Of a stretch of 64,000 bases of DNA, positions 53,623-61,130 are shown in pieces. Where the stretch lies: positions 1 through 64,000 of the forward strand of contig NZ_JOOE01000005.1 in NCBI RefSeq assembly GCF_000712135.1. The letters run 5' to 3'. The translations under genes and the position numbers were made by a program. The stretch is from Sphingomonas sp. UNC305MFCol5.2. Lineage in GTDB: Bacteria > Pseudomonadota > Alphaproteobacteria > Sphingomonadales > Sphingomonadaceae. The notes beneath the pieces are model-generated. The model had not been told where the DNA came from, did not search any database, and saw only the letters and a program-made list of their open reading frames with translations. The stretch's first letter is position 1, and every line of letters begins with the position of its first letter.

Positions 53623-54351
53623 ATGCGCCTTGCAGGCAAGACCGCCGTCATCACCGCCGCCGCCCAGGGCATCGGCCGGGCCAGCGCCGAATTGTTCGCG
53701 CGTGAGGGCGCGCGCGTCATCGCCGCCGACATCAATGCCGAAGCGCTCGCGACGCTCGAGGGCTGTGAAACGCACGTCCTCGACTTGCTCGACGGCGACG
53801 CAATCGCTGCGTTCGGCGAGCAGATCGGCGGAGTCGACGTGCTGTTCAACTGCGCAGGCTTCGTCCATGCCGGCACGATCCTGACCACCGACGAGAAGGA
53901 TTTCGACTTCTCGTTCGATCTCAACGTGAAATCCGCATACCGCATGATCCGCGCCTTCCTGCCCGGCATGATCGCGCGCGGCGGCGGATCGATCGTCAAC
54001 ATGTCGTCGGTCGCCGGATCGGTGATCGCGGTGCAGAACCGCTTCGTCTACGGCGCCTCGAAGGCCGCGGTGATCGGCCTGACCAAGTCGGTGGCGCAGG
54101 ATTTCGTGGGCCAAGGCATTCGCTGCAACGCGATCTGCCCCGGCACGGTCCAGTCGCCTTCGCTCGACGAGCGGCTGGCGGCGACCGGCGATGCCGACAA
54201 GGCGCGTTCCGAATTCGTCGCGCGCCAGCCGATGGGCCGGATCGGATCGGCAAAGGAGATCGCGGAGCTCGCTTTGTACCTCGGCAGCGACCTGTCTTCC
54301 TACACGACAGGCACGATCAACATCATCGACGGCGGCTGGACCAATGCATGA
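53623..54351 (+). CDS. SDR dehydrogenase, 2-keto-3-deoxy-sugar acid type
   Basis: 242 residues from ATG 53623 with GAGGAAAG upstream. Classical SDR: TGxxxGIG-type motif as TAAAQGIGRA (residues 11-20), NCAG near 82, catalytic Ser in MSSVAGS, and YGASK with Tyr/Lys near 143-147. The N-terminus MRLAGKTAVITAAAQGIGRA resembles 2-keto-3-deoxy-L-fuconate/L-rhamnonate dehydrogenases. Together with the lactonase it probably oxidises the keto-deoxy acid in L-fucose or L-rhamnose breakdown. Confidence 0.9.
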   Translation: MRLAGKTAVITAAAQGIGRASAELFAREGARVIAADINAEALATLEGCETHVLDLLDGDAIAAFGEQIGGVDVLFNCAGFVHAGTILTTDEKDFDFSFDLNVKSAYRMIRAFLPGMIARGGGSIVNMSSVAGSVIAVQNRFVYGASKAAVIGLTKSVAQDFVGQGIRCNAICPGTVQSPSLDERLAATGDADKARSEFVARQPMGRIGSAKEIAELALYLGSDLSSYTTGTINIIDGGWTNA

Positions 54352-54378
54352 GCCTCGCGCTCGATCGGGTGGGGAAAA

Positions 54379-54454
54379 TGGTGCCCGGGGACGGAGTCGA
54401 ACCGCCGACACTGCGATTTTCAGTCGCATGCTCTACCAACTGAGCTACCCGGGC
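54379..54454 (-). tRNA. tRNA-Phe (GAA)
   Basis: On the minus strand: acceptor GCCCGGG/CCCGGGC, D-arm GCTCAGTTGGTAGAGC, anticodon arm GCGACTGAAAATCGC with anticodon GAA, T-arm GGCGGTTCGACTCCGTC, discriminator A and encoded CCA. 76 nt. Confidence 0.97.
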
Positions 54455-54485
54455 ACGGGAGCCGGCGAACGCCGGAAGCGGGCTC

Positions 54486-54671
54486 TTAGTCGGCGTCCCG
54501 GCCCGTGTCCAGCCCGGTTTGTGTGTTCGGATCAACCGGCTCGCCCGGAACGCGATAGCCCTCGCCCAGCCATTGCAGCAGGTCGCGATCCTTGCAGCCG
54601 CGGCCGCAGAAGGGCTTGAATTCTAGTTCGGTCGGTTTGCCGCAAATCGGGCAGCCGTCACGCTTGGCCAA
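54486..54671 (-). CDS. yacG: DNA gyrase inhibitor YacG
   Basis: 61 residues, zinc-binding protein with CPICGKP and FCGRGCKDRDLLQWL, the YacG zinc finger. It binds GyrB and inhibits gyrase. TTG start 3 bp after the RNase E/G stop codon; last gene of the infA-maf-RNase-yacG operon, with an acidic variable tail. Confidence 0.93.
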   Translation of the reverse strand: MAKRDGCPICGKPTELEFKPFCGRGCKDRDLLQWLGEGYRVPGEPVDPNTQTGLDTGRDAD

Positions 54672-54674
54672 TGT

Positions 54675-55622
54675 CTACTCCTTTGGGGCGACGAACGCCG
54701 TCGCGCCCCCGATGCGCCGGGCTAGCTCGGCGGTCCATTCGGGCCGCTGCGCCAACCGGTTGGCGATTCGTCTGTCCACCATATGGGTAACCGGCGGCGG
54801 CGGGGGAAGGCGCTCGATACGGCGCAGTTCCGCGCGCGCCTGCGCGCCCACCGGGTCGGCCCGCAACAGCTCCGGGAGCGAGGGCCGCGTCCGCCGCCGC
54901 ACGATCTGCAGGAAGCCGAAGCCGTTGACCGTGGTGCGCTCGAAAGGCTGGGGCAGCGCCGCGTCGATCGCCTCCGCCACCGCCTGCCGCGCGGCCTTGT
55001 TCGCCAGAGTCGGGAAATCCACGCCGATCGAGCCGGCGATCCCGTGCCGCTCGATCGCCCGCGCCACGGCATGCGCCGCCGCCACTGCCAGCGCTTCGAG
55101 CGGTCCGCCGCCATCGACGTCGAACAAGGTCATCGCCGGGGTGGGCGACAGCCGCAGCGCGCCGCCCGGGAATGCAATCTCGCCGGTCACTGCCTCTTCG
55201 AGCACTTCGGACCAGCCCGCTTCCTCGAGCAAGTCGCTCTCATGCGCGCGCAACACCCGTACCGGCACGTCGGTCGCGGTGATCCGCGCCAGCAGGTCGG
55301 GTCCTTCGCCGGATACCGCATCCGCACCTGCGGGCACTGCCTTGGGAAGCTTGGGACGGCCGGCCTCGGGAATGGCCTCGCGCACGATCCGCACCTTCAG
55401 CGTGCCGCCCTGTGTGATCCCCTGCGGCAGCGGATCGCACAATGCCTCGCCGCCCTCGAACGCGACCTTGCCGGTGCTCTTGTCCACCAGCCGCGCGTTC
55501 AGCACCGCTCCGTGCCGCGGTGCGCTGCCTTCGAGTTCGATCCGCGCCTTCCAGATGACCCCGCGCGAGACGAGCGCGGCGCGGTTCTCGCCTATGCCGG
55601 CCTCGTAGAGCCACTCAGCCAA
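54675..55622 (-). CDS. Ribonuclease E/G family protein
   Basis: 315 residues from TTG 55622, which overlaps the maf stop codon by 8 bp and gives the usual AEWLYEAGIGENRAALV start; the longer frame upstream lies within maf. Catalytic-domain pieces are visible: VSRGVIWKARIEL, SPTPAMTLFDVDGG (metal-binding DVDG) and IGVDFPTLANKAARQAVAEAIDAAL. It is shorter than RNase G and lacks the canonical zinc-link, as in the sphingomonad infA-operon homologues. Likely an RNA-processing enzyme. Confidence 0.88.
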   Translation of the reverse strand: MAEWLYEAGIGENRAALVSRGVIWKARIELEGSAPRHGAVLNARLVDKSTGKVAFEGGEALCDPLPQGITQGGTLKVRIVREAIPEAGRPKLPKAVPAGADAVSGEGPDLLARITATDVPVRVLRAHESDLLEEAGWSEVLEEAVTGEIAFPGGALRLSPTPAMTLFDVDGGGPLEALAVAAAHAVARAIERHGIAGSIGVDFPTLANKAARQAVAEAIDAALPQPFERTTVNGFGFLQIVRRRTRPSLPELLRADPVGAQARAELRRIERLPPPPPVTHMVDRRIANRLAQRPEWTAELARRIGGATAFVAPKE

Positions 55623-56199
55623 GCACGTATCCTGCGCCTTCGAGCAACGCGCGAGTCTCGAACACCGGCAGCCCAACCACACCCGAATGGCTGCCCGAGA
55701 GGAAGCGGACAAAGGCCTCGGCCTTGCCCTGGATCGCGTAGCCGCCCGCTTTGCCCATCCCCTCGCCGCTGGCGACGTACCAGTCGATCTCGGCGTCGCT
55801 CAGCCGCTTGAAGGTGACGATCGTGTCCGAAATTCGCGTCCGGGCTATCCCGTCGAGCCCGATCAGGCACATCGCCGACAGGCAATGGTGCCGCCGGCCA
55901 GAGAGCAGTGCCAGCATCCGGCGGAGATCGGCCTCATCCGCTGGCTTGGCGAGAATGCGGCGGCCGACGGCGATCGTAGTGTCGCCGGCAAGGACGATCT
56001 CCCCCTCCCCGCGCGCGACCGCCAGCGCCTTGTCGGTAGCGACGCGCAGCACATAGGCGCGCGGAAGCTCGCCGGGCCGGACATCCTCGTCGACGTCGGG
56101 CGCAGCGATACGCGAAGGCTCGGCGCCGATCCGCTTGAGCAGATCCAGCCGGCGGGGCGATGTGGAAGCGAGGACGAGCCGCACCGGCCCGACGCTCAC
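55615..56199 (-). CDS. maf: Maf family nucleotide pyrophosphatase
   Basis: 194 residues. Maf motifs: LVLASTSPRRLDLLKRIG at the N-terminus, the central VLAGDTTIAVG and KPADEADLRRML region, and KAGGYAIQGKAEAFV near 150. Maf proteins hydrolyse non-canonical or modified nucleoside triphosphates and affect septation. GTG start overlaps the infA stop by 4 bp. Confidence 0.94.
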   Translation of the reverse strand: MSVGPVRLVLASTSPRRLDLLKRIGAEPSRIAAPDVDEDVRPGELPRAYVLRVATDKALAVARGEGEIVLAGDTTIAVGRRILAKPADEADLRRMLALLSGRRHHCLSAMCLIGLDGIARTRISDTIVTFKRLSDAEIDWYVASGEGMGKAGGYAIQGKAEAFVRFLSGSHSGVVGLPVFETRALLEGAGYVLG

Positions 56200-56414
56200 T
56201 TGAAGCGGTAGGTGATACGGCCCTTGGTCAGGTCGTAGGGCGTGAGCTCGACGAGAACTTCGTCGCCGACCAGCACGCGGATGCGATTCTTGCGCATCTT
56301 GCCGGCGGTATGGCCGAGAATCTCGTGATCATTCTCGAGCCGGACGCGGAACATGGCGTTGGGCAGAAGCTCAACGACCTGACCACGCATTTCAAGGAGT
56401 TCTTCTTTGGCCAA
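56196..56414 (-). CDS. infA: Translation initiation factor IF-1
   Basis: 72 residues, single S1/OB domain (EELLEMRGQVVELLPNAMFRVRLENDHEILGHTAGKMRKNRIRVLVGDEVLVELTPYDL). Two starts compete: ATG 56420 (two extra residues, M-F-L) and TTG 56414. GAGAGG ends only 1 bp before the ATG but is 7-8 nt from the TTG, and TTG gives the standard AKEELLEMRG N-terminus, so TTG is chosen. First gene of the operon. Confidence 0.95.
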   Translation of the reverse strand: MAKEELLEMRGQVVELLPNAMFRVRLENDHEILGHTAGKMRKNRIRVLVGDEVLVELTPYDLTKGRITYRFK

Positions 56415-56579
56415 AAACATGCCTCTCGGGTGAATGCGAGCAAAAGTGGCGGTGCCTTTACTCTGCCACGCATGAAAAGGGAAGGTGGACGGCAGATCGC
56501 CGCGTCCACCATGCGAAGATGGGGTGCCCGGACCACGAAGTCCAGCGCCGAACAAGCGCTTGCCTTGGCCGTCGCGCGC

Positions 56580-56599
56580 CACTTACATTGATGTAAGTG
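56580..56599. promoter_or_regulatory. 20-bp perfect palindrome before the thiolase gene
   Basis: CACTTACAT-TG-ATGTAAGTG, perfectly symmetric, ending 29 bp before the thiolase ATG. TetR-type regulators of fatty-acid and acyl-CoA metabolism commonly bind such TTACAT-ATGTAA dyads. No regulator gene is adjacent. Confidence 0.7.
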
Positions 56600-56628
56600 A
56601 CGGCCGGCAGTGCCGCGAGGAGAGATGG

Positions 56629-57780
56629 ATGGCGGAGGCATATATCGTCGCGGCGGCGCGGACCGCCGGCGGGCGGCGCAATGGGCGGTTGATGGGCTGG
56701 CACCCGGTCGATCTCGCCGGCGCGGTGCTGGCCGAAGTCGCGGCGCGGAGCGGTATCGACCCGGCCGCGATCGACGACGTCGTCATGGGCTGTGTCGGCC
56801 AGGCGGGCGAGCAGGCGCTCCATGTCGGCCGCAACGCAGTGCTCGCCTCGGGACTTCCGGCGAGCATCCCCGCCGTGACGATCGACCGCCAATGCGGCAG
56901 CTCGCAACAGGCGATCCAGTTCGCGGCGCAGGCGGTGATGTCGGGCACGCAGGACGTCGTGATCGCCGCCGGCGTCGAGCATATGAGCCGCGTGCCGATG
57001 GGGACCTCGGTCGCGGGCGCCAAGCCCTATAGCGATCGCGAGCTGGAACGCTTCGGCGTGCGCGGCTTCAGCCAATTCACCGGCGCCGAGATGATCGCCA
57101 GGAAATACGGCCACAGCCGGGAGATGCTCGACGCCTATTCTCTGGAGAGCCACCGCCGCGCGGCCGCCGCGGTCGAGCGCGGCGACTTCGCCGACGAGAT
57201 CCTCGCGCTCGACATCGAGACCGCCGACGGCCCCGCCCGCCACGCACAGGACGAGGGCATTCGCTTCGATGCGAGCCTGGAAGGGTTGGGCAGCCTCAAG
57301 ACGCTGGCCGAGGGCGGCGTGATCACCGCGGGCAATGCCAGCCAGATCTGCGACGGCGCGTCGGGCGTGATGGTGGTGAGCGAGGCCGCGCTCAAGGCGC
57401 ATGGGCTGACGCCTCTGGCGCGCATCCACAACCTCACCGTCACTGCGGGCGATCCGGTGATCATGCTGGAAGAGCCGCTGTTCGCGACCGACCGGGCGCT
57501 CCGGCGCGCGGGGATGAAGATCGGCGATATCGACCTGTACGAAGTCAACGAAGCGTTCGCGCCGGTGCCGCTGGCATGGCTCGACCATGTCGGCGCCGAT
57601 CCGGCCAGGCTCAACGTCAACGGCGGCGCGATCGCGCTGGGGCATCCGCTGGGCGCTTCGGGCACCAAGCTGATGACGACGCTCGTCCACGCGCTGCGCA
57701 AGCGCGGCCTGCGCTACGGGCTGCAGACGATGTGCGAGGGCGGCGGCATCGCCAATGTGACGATCGTCGAGGCGTTGTGA
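56629..57780 (+). CDS. Acetyl-CoA C-acyltransferase (thiolase)
   Basis: 383 residues from ATG 56629 (CGAGGAG upstream; an ATG 4 bp earlier is out of frame). Thiolase signatures: TIDRQCGSSQQAIQFAAQAV with the nucleophilic Cys, NVNGGAIALGHPLGASGTKLMTTLVHAL with His, and the final MCEGGGIANVTIVEAL (here CEGGG instead of the usual CIGGG). It splits 3-ketoacyl-CoA. Start of a fatty- or branched-acid breakdown cluster under the upstream palindrome. Confidence 0.93.
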   Translation: MAEAYIVAAARTAGGRRNGRLMGWHPVDLAGAVLAEVAARSGIDPAAIDDVVMGCVGQAGEQALHVGRNAVLASGLPASIPAVTIDRQCGSSQQAIQFAAQAVMSGTQDVVIAAGVEHMSRVPMGTSVAGAKPYSDRELERFGVRGFSQFTGAEMIARKYGHSREMLDAYSLESHRRAAAAVERGDFADEILALDIETADGPARHAQDEGIRFDASLEGLGSLKTLAEGGVITAGNASQICDGASGVMVVSEAALKAHGLTPLARIHNLTVTAGDPVIMLEEPLFATDRALRRAGMKIGDIDLYEVNEAFAPVPLAWLDHVGADPARLNVNGGAIALGHPLGASGTKLMTTLVHALRKRGLRYGLQTMCEGGGIANVTIVEAL

Positions 57781-57805
57781 AAACCAGGATGGCGGCATCT
57801 CTGTA

Positions 57806-57929
57806 TCCTCCCCCGCCAGGGGGAGGTGGCGCGCGCAGCGCGTCGGAGGGGGAGGAAGCACGCCGCCACGTTGTGGAATCCGCCTCCTCCGTCAGCCTTC
57901 GGCTGCCACCTCCCCCTGGCGGGGGAGGA
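57806..57929. repeat. 124-bp element with perfect 25-bp inverted ends
   Basis: TCCTCCCCCGCCAGGGGGAG followed by GTGGC (57806-57830) is exactly reverse-complemented at 57905-57929. Between them are GCGCAGCGCG and GGAGGGGGAGGAAG. It fills the gap between thiolase and CoA-transferase genes and ends 6 bp before the next ATG, so it may supply that gene's ribosome-binding site (GGGGGAGG). Looks like a REP/MITE-like dispersed palindrome of sphingomonads. Confidence 0.8.
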
Positions 57930-57934
57930 TATTA

Positions 57935-59029
57935 ATGGGTGCCCTCTCCGGCATCCGCATCGTCGAGTTCGGCGGCATCGGCCCCGGCCCGTTCGCGGCG
58001 ATGATGCTCGCCGATCACGGCGCCGAGGTGATCCGGATCGAGCGCCCCGGCGCCACTTTCGGACCCCATGCGCTGCCCCGAAACCGCAAGGCCATCGGCG
58101 TCGAGCTCAAGACGCCCGAGGGAGTCGAAATCGCCCGCGCGCTGTGCCGCGACGCCGACGGGATCATCGAGGGATTCCGCCCCGGCGTGATGGAGCGGCT
58201 GGGGCTGGGTCCGGAATTGCTGCTCGGCGACAATCCGAACCTCGTCTATGGCCGCATGACGGGCTGGGGCCAGGACGGACCGCTCGCGCACGCGCCCGGG
58301 CACGACATCAACTATATTGCCGTCGCCGGCCTGCTCGACGGCATCGGCACCCCCGGCCACCCGCCGGTCGCCCCGGTCAATTATATCGGCGATTTCGGCG
58401 GCGGCGGGATGCTGCTCGCTTTCGGGATGGTGAGCGCATTGCTCGGCGTGAAGCTGGGCGCGTCCGGACAAGTGGTCGATGCTGCGATGACCGAGGGTGC
58501 CGCTTTGCTCGCCAGCATGAGCTGGGGATTCAAGGCCGCCGGCCTGTGGCGCGACGGACCGGGCGCGAACCTGCTGAGCGGCGCCGCGCCTTTCTACCGG
58601 ACCTATGCCTGCGCCGACGGCAAATATGTCGCAGTCGGCGCGATCGAGCCGCAATTCTATGCCGCATTGGTAGCGGGATTGGGCGAGGATGGCGCGAGCC
58701 AGATGGATGCCGCGGCATGGCCGGTGCGCTCCGAACGTTTCGCGGCGATTTTCGCGAGTCGCACACGCGACGCATGGATCGCGCATTTCGCGCCCGAGGC
58801 CTGCGTGTCGCCGGTCCTGACCTTCGACGAGGCAGCGGCGCATCCCCACAACGCCGCACGCGGCACCTTCGCGGGGGGCGCCCCTGCCCCCGCTCCACGC
58901 TTCGCCGCCACACCCGCCTCCCCGCCCCGGCCCTCGCAGCCCGGCGAGTGGACCGATCGTGTGTTGGCGGGTCTCGGATATGACGGAACCCGAATCGCGG
59001 CGCTCAGGGCCGCGGGCACGATTGGCTGA
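57935..59029 (+). CDS. CaiB/BaiF CoA-transferase family protein, alpha-methylacyl-CoA racemase-like
   Basis: 364 residues. Family motifs: GIRIVEFGGIGPGPFAAMMLADHGAEVIRIERPG, KAIGVELKTPEG, NLVYGRMTGWGQDGPLAHAPGHDINYIAVAG with the catalytic Asp, and GQVVDAAMTEGAALL. The HDINY form is typical of alpha-methylacyl-CoA racemases, which convert (2R)- to (2S)-methylacyl-CoA for beta-oxidation of branched chains. The neighbouring thiolase, SDR and acyl-CoA dehydrogenase support that. Confidence 0.9.
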   Translation: MGALSGIRIVEFGGIGPGPFAAMMLADHGAEVIRIERPGATFGPHALPRNRKAIGVELKTPEGVEIARALCRDADGIIEGFRPGVMERLGLGPELLLGDNPNLVYGRMTGWGQDGPLAHAPGHDINYIAVAGLLDGIGTPGHPPVAPVNYIGDFGGGGMLLAFGMVSALLGVKLGASGQVVDAAMTEGAALLASMSWGFKAAGLWRDGPGANLLSGAAPFYRTYACADGKYVAVGAIEPQFYAALVAGLGEDGASQMDAAAWPVRSERFAAIFASRTRDAWIAHFAPEACVSPVLTFDEAAAHPHNAARGTFAGGAPAPAPRFAATPASPPRPSQPGEWTDRVLAGLGYDGTRIAALRAAGTIG

Positions 59030-59039
59030 GGAGATTGCA

Positions 59040-59819
59040 ATGAAGTTCGAGAACACGGCGGCGGTAGTGACGGGCGGCGCCTCCGGTCTCGGCGCGGCCA
59101 CCGCGCGGGCGCTCGCGGCGGCGGGCGCGAAGCTCGCCTTGTTCGACCTGAACGCAGAGAAGGGCGAGGCGCTCGCCGCCGAGATCGGTGGCGTGTTCTG
59201 CAAGGTCGATGTCCGATCGGACGACGAAGTCGATGCCGGTTTCGCCAGAGCCCGCGAAGCGCACGGGCAGGAACGCATCCTCGTCAATTGCGCCGGCGTG
59301 GGCAACGCGTTCAAGACCGTCGGGCGCGACAAGGCGACCGGCGAGATCCGCCAGTTCCCCGCCGCGGCATTCGACTGGGTGATCCAGGTCAACCTCGTCG
59401 GCAGCTTCCGCTGCATCGTGAAATCGGCCGCCGGCATGCTCACGCTCGATCCCGACGAGGGCGGCGAGCGCGGCGCGATCGTCAATACCGCCAGCGTCGC
59501 CGCCGAGGACGGACAGGTCGGCCAGGCGGCCTATTCGGCGTCGAAGGGCGGGATCGTCGGCATGACGCTGCCGATCGCGCGCGACCTTTCGGGCGAGGGC
59601 ATCCGGGTCAACACGATCCTCCCCGGCATCTTCGATACGCCCCTGATGAACGCCGCGCCGCCGCAAGTGAAGGAAGCGCTCGCCGCATCAGTGCCGTTCC
59701 CGAAGCGGCTGGGGCGGCCGGAGGATTATGCCAGCCTCGCGCTCGAGATGCTCCGCAACCCCTATTTCAACGGCGAGGACGTGCGGCTGGACGGCGCGAT
59801 CCGGATGGCGCCGCGGTGA
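59040..59819 (+). CDS. SDR dehydrogenase, 3-hydroxyacyl-CoA dehydrogenase type II-like
   Basis: 259 residues from ATG 59040 with GAGGAG upstream. TGGASGLGAATARAL (cofactor), NCAGVGN, NTASVAAEDGQVGQAAYSASKGGIVGMTLPIARDL (catalytic Ser, Tyr, Lys) and a C-terminus resembling human HSD17B10 (PGIFDTPLMN, VPFPKRLGRPEDYASLA). Probably oxidises (S)-3-hydroxyacyl-CoA, between the dehydrogenase and thiolase steps. 10 bp after the CaiB-type gene. Confidence 0.92.
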   Translation: MKFENTAAVVTGGASGLGAATARALAAAGAKLALFDLNAEKGEALAAEIGGVFCKVDVRSDDEVDAGFARAREAHGQERILVNCAGVGNAFKTVGRDKATGEIRQFPAAAFDWVIQVNLVGSFRCIVKSAAGMLTLDPDEGGERGAIVNTASVAAEDGQVGQAAYSASKGGIVGMTLPIARDLSGEGIRVNTILPGIFDTPLMNAAPPQVKEALAASVPFPKRLGRPEDYASLALEMLRNPYFNGEDVRLDGAIRMAPR

Positions 59820-59848
59820 CCGGCGGCGCTTGCCGACAAGCCATAACC

Positions 59849-59955
59849 GTCACCCCGGCCAAAGTGCCGGGGTCCACCGTGCGGCACCGGAAGGGTTAGA
59901 GGCTCGAGCTTCTCCGGGTGCCGCGCAGTGGACCCCGGAACAAGTCCGGGATGAC
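59849..59955. repeat. Dispersed ~107 bp inverted-end repeat, copy 3
   Basis: GTCACCCCGG...GGTCCACCGTG... to CCGGGATGAC, the unit seen at 8321 and 8509. It lies between the SDR and acyl-CoA dehydrogenase genes and could fold into a long hairpin that affects downstream expression. Confidence 0.8.
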
Positions 59956-59975
59956 GAAGTGTAAGGAGGCGAGCC

Positions 59976-61121
59976 ATGACCAACAACTGGCGCGAAGACC
60001 CCGAACTGGTCGCCCTCGCCGACGGCGCCGCGCGCTTCTTCGAGCGGGAAGCTCCTCCCGAGCGCATCGCGAAGTGGCGCGACGCCGGGCAGGTCGAACG
60101 CGCTTTCTGGCGGCAGGCAGGCGAAGCCGGGCTGCTCGGCGTGTCAGTCCCCGCCGAATATGGCGGCGCCGGCGGCGACTTCCGTCATGACGTCGTCCTC
60201 GTCGAGCAGGTCGGCCGTCACGGCGTGGAAGGTTTCGCGCTGTCGCTGCACAACGTCATCATCCTGCCCTATGTCCTCGCCCACGGCACCGAGAAGCAGA
60301 AACGACGCTGGCTGCCGAAGCTCTGCTCGGGCGAGATGGTCGCGGCAATTGCGATGACCGAGCCCGGGGCAGGCTCCGATCTCCAGTCGATCCGCACCAC
60401 CGCGATCCGCGACGGCAACGGCTATCGCATCAGCGGCGCCAAGACCTTCATTTCGAACGGCCAGATCGCAGATTTCATCATCATCGTCGCAAAGACCGAT
60501 CCCGCAGCGGGCGGCAAGGGCGTCTCGCTGCTCGTCGTCGAAACCAACGAGGCCGAGGGCTTCCGCCGCGGCAACGCGCTAGACAAAATCGGGCTCGATG
60601 CGCAGGACACCTCCGAACTCTTCTTCGACGATGTCTGGGTGCCCGCCGACAATCTGCTCGGCACCAGCGAGGGCCAGGGCTTCCGCCAGCTGATGGCCGA
60701 GCTCCCCCGCGAACGCCTCGTCATCGCGGTCTCCAGCGTTGTCACGATGGAGAAAGCCGTCGAGGTGACGACCGAATACGTCAAACAGCGCCAGGCGTTC
60801 GGACAGCGCGTGTTCGATTTCCAGAACACCCAGTTCAAGCTGGCGGAATGCAAGGCCAAGGCGGAAGTGGCACGCGTCTTCGTCGACGACTGCGTCGAGC
60901 GCCAGCTGGCCGGCAGCCTCGACCTCACCACCGCCGCGATCGCCAAGCTGTGGGTCACCGACAGCGAGGGCCAGGTGGTCGACGAGTGCCTCCAGCTCCA
61001 TGGCGGCTATGGCTATATCAACGACTATCCGATCGCCCGGATGTGGCGGAATGCACGAGTCCAGCGCATCTATGGCGGATCCAACGAGATCATGAAAATG
61101 CTGATCGCCCGTAGCCTCTGA
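59976..61121 (+). CDS. Acyl-CoA dehydrogenase
   Basis: 381 residues. FAD-dependent ACAD motifs: AIAMTEPGAGSDLQSIRTTA (signature 1), QAFGQRVFDFQNTQFKLAECKA and the C-terminal QLHGGYGYINDYPIARMWRNARVQRIYGGSNEIMKMLIARSL, with the Glu of GGSNEI as probable catalytic base. Strong AAGGAGG site before the ATG. Long- or branched-chain type by sequence; first oxidation in the pathway with the three genes upstream. Confidence 0.94.
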   Translation: MTNNWREDPELVALADGAARFFEREAPPERIAKWRDAGQVERAFWRQAGEAGLLGVSVPAEYGGAGGDFRHDVVLVEQVGRHGVEGFALSLHNVIILPYVLAHGTEKQKRRWLPKLCSGEMVAAIAMTEPGAGSDLQSIRTTAIRDGNGYRISGAKTFISNGQIADFIIIVAKTDPAAGGKGVSLLVVETNEAEGFRRGNALDKIGLDAQDTSELFFDDVWVPADNLLGTSEGQGFRQLMAELPRERLVIAVSSVVTMEKAVEVTTEYVKQRQAFGQRVFDFQNTQFKLAECKAKAEVARVFVDDCVERQLAGSLDLTTAAIAKLWVTDSEGQVVDECLQLHGGYGYINDYPIARMWRNARVQRIYGGSNEIMKMLIARSL

Positions 61122-61130
61122 CCCGCAGGT

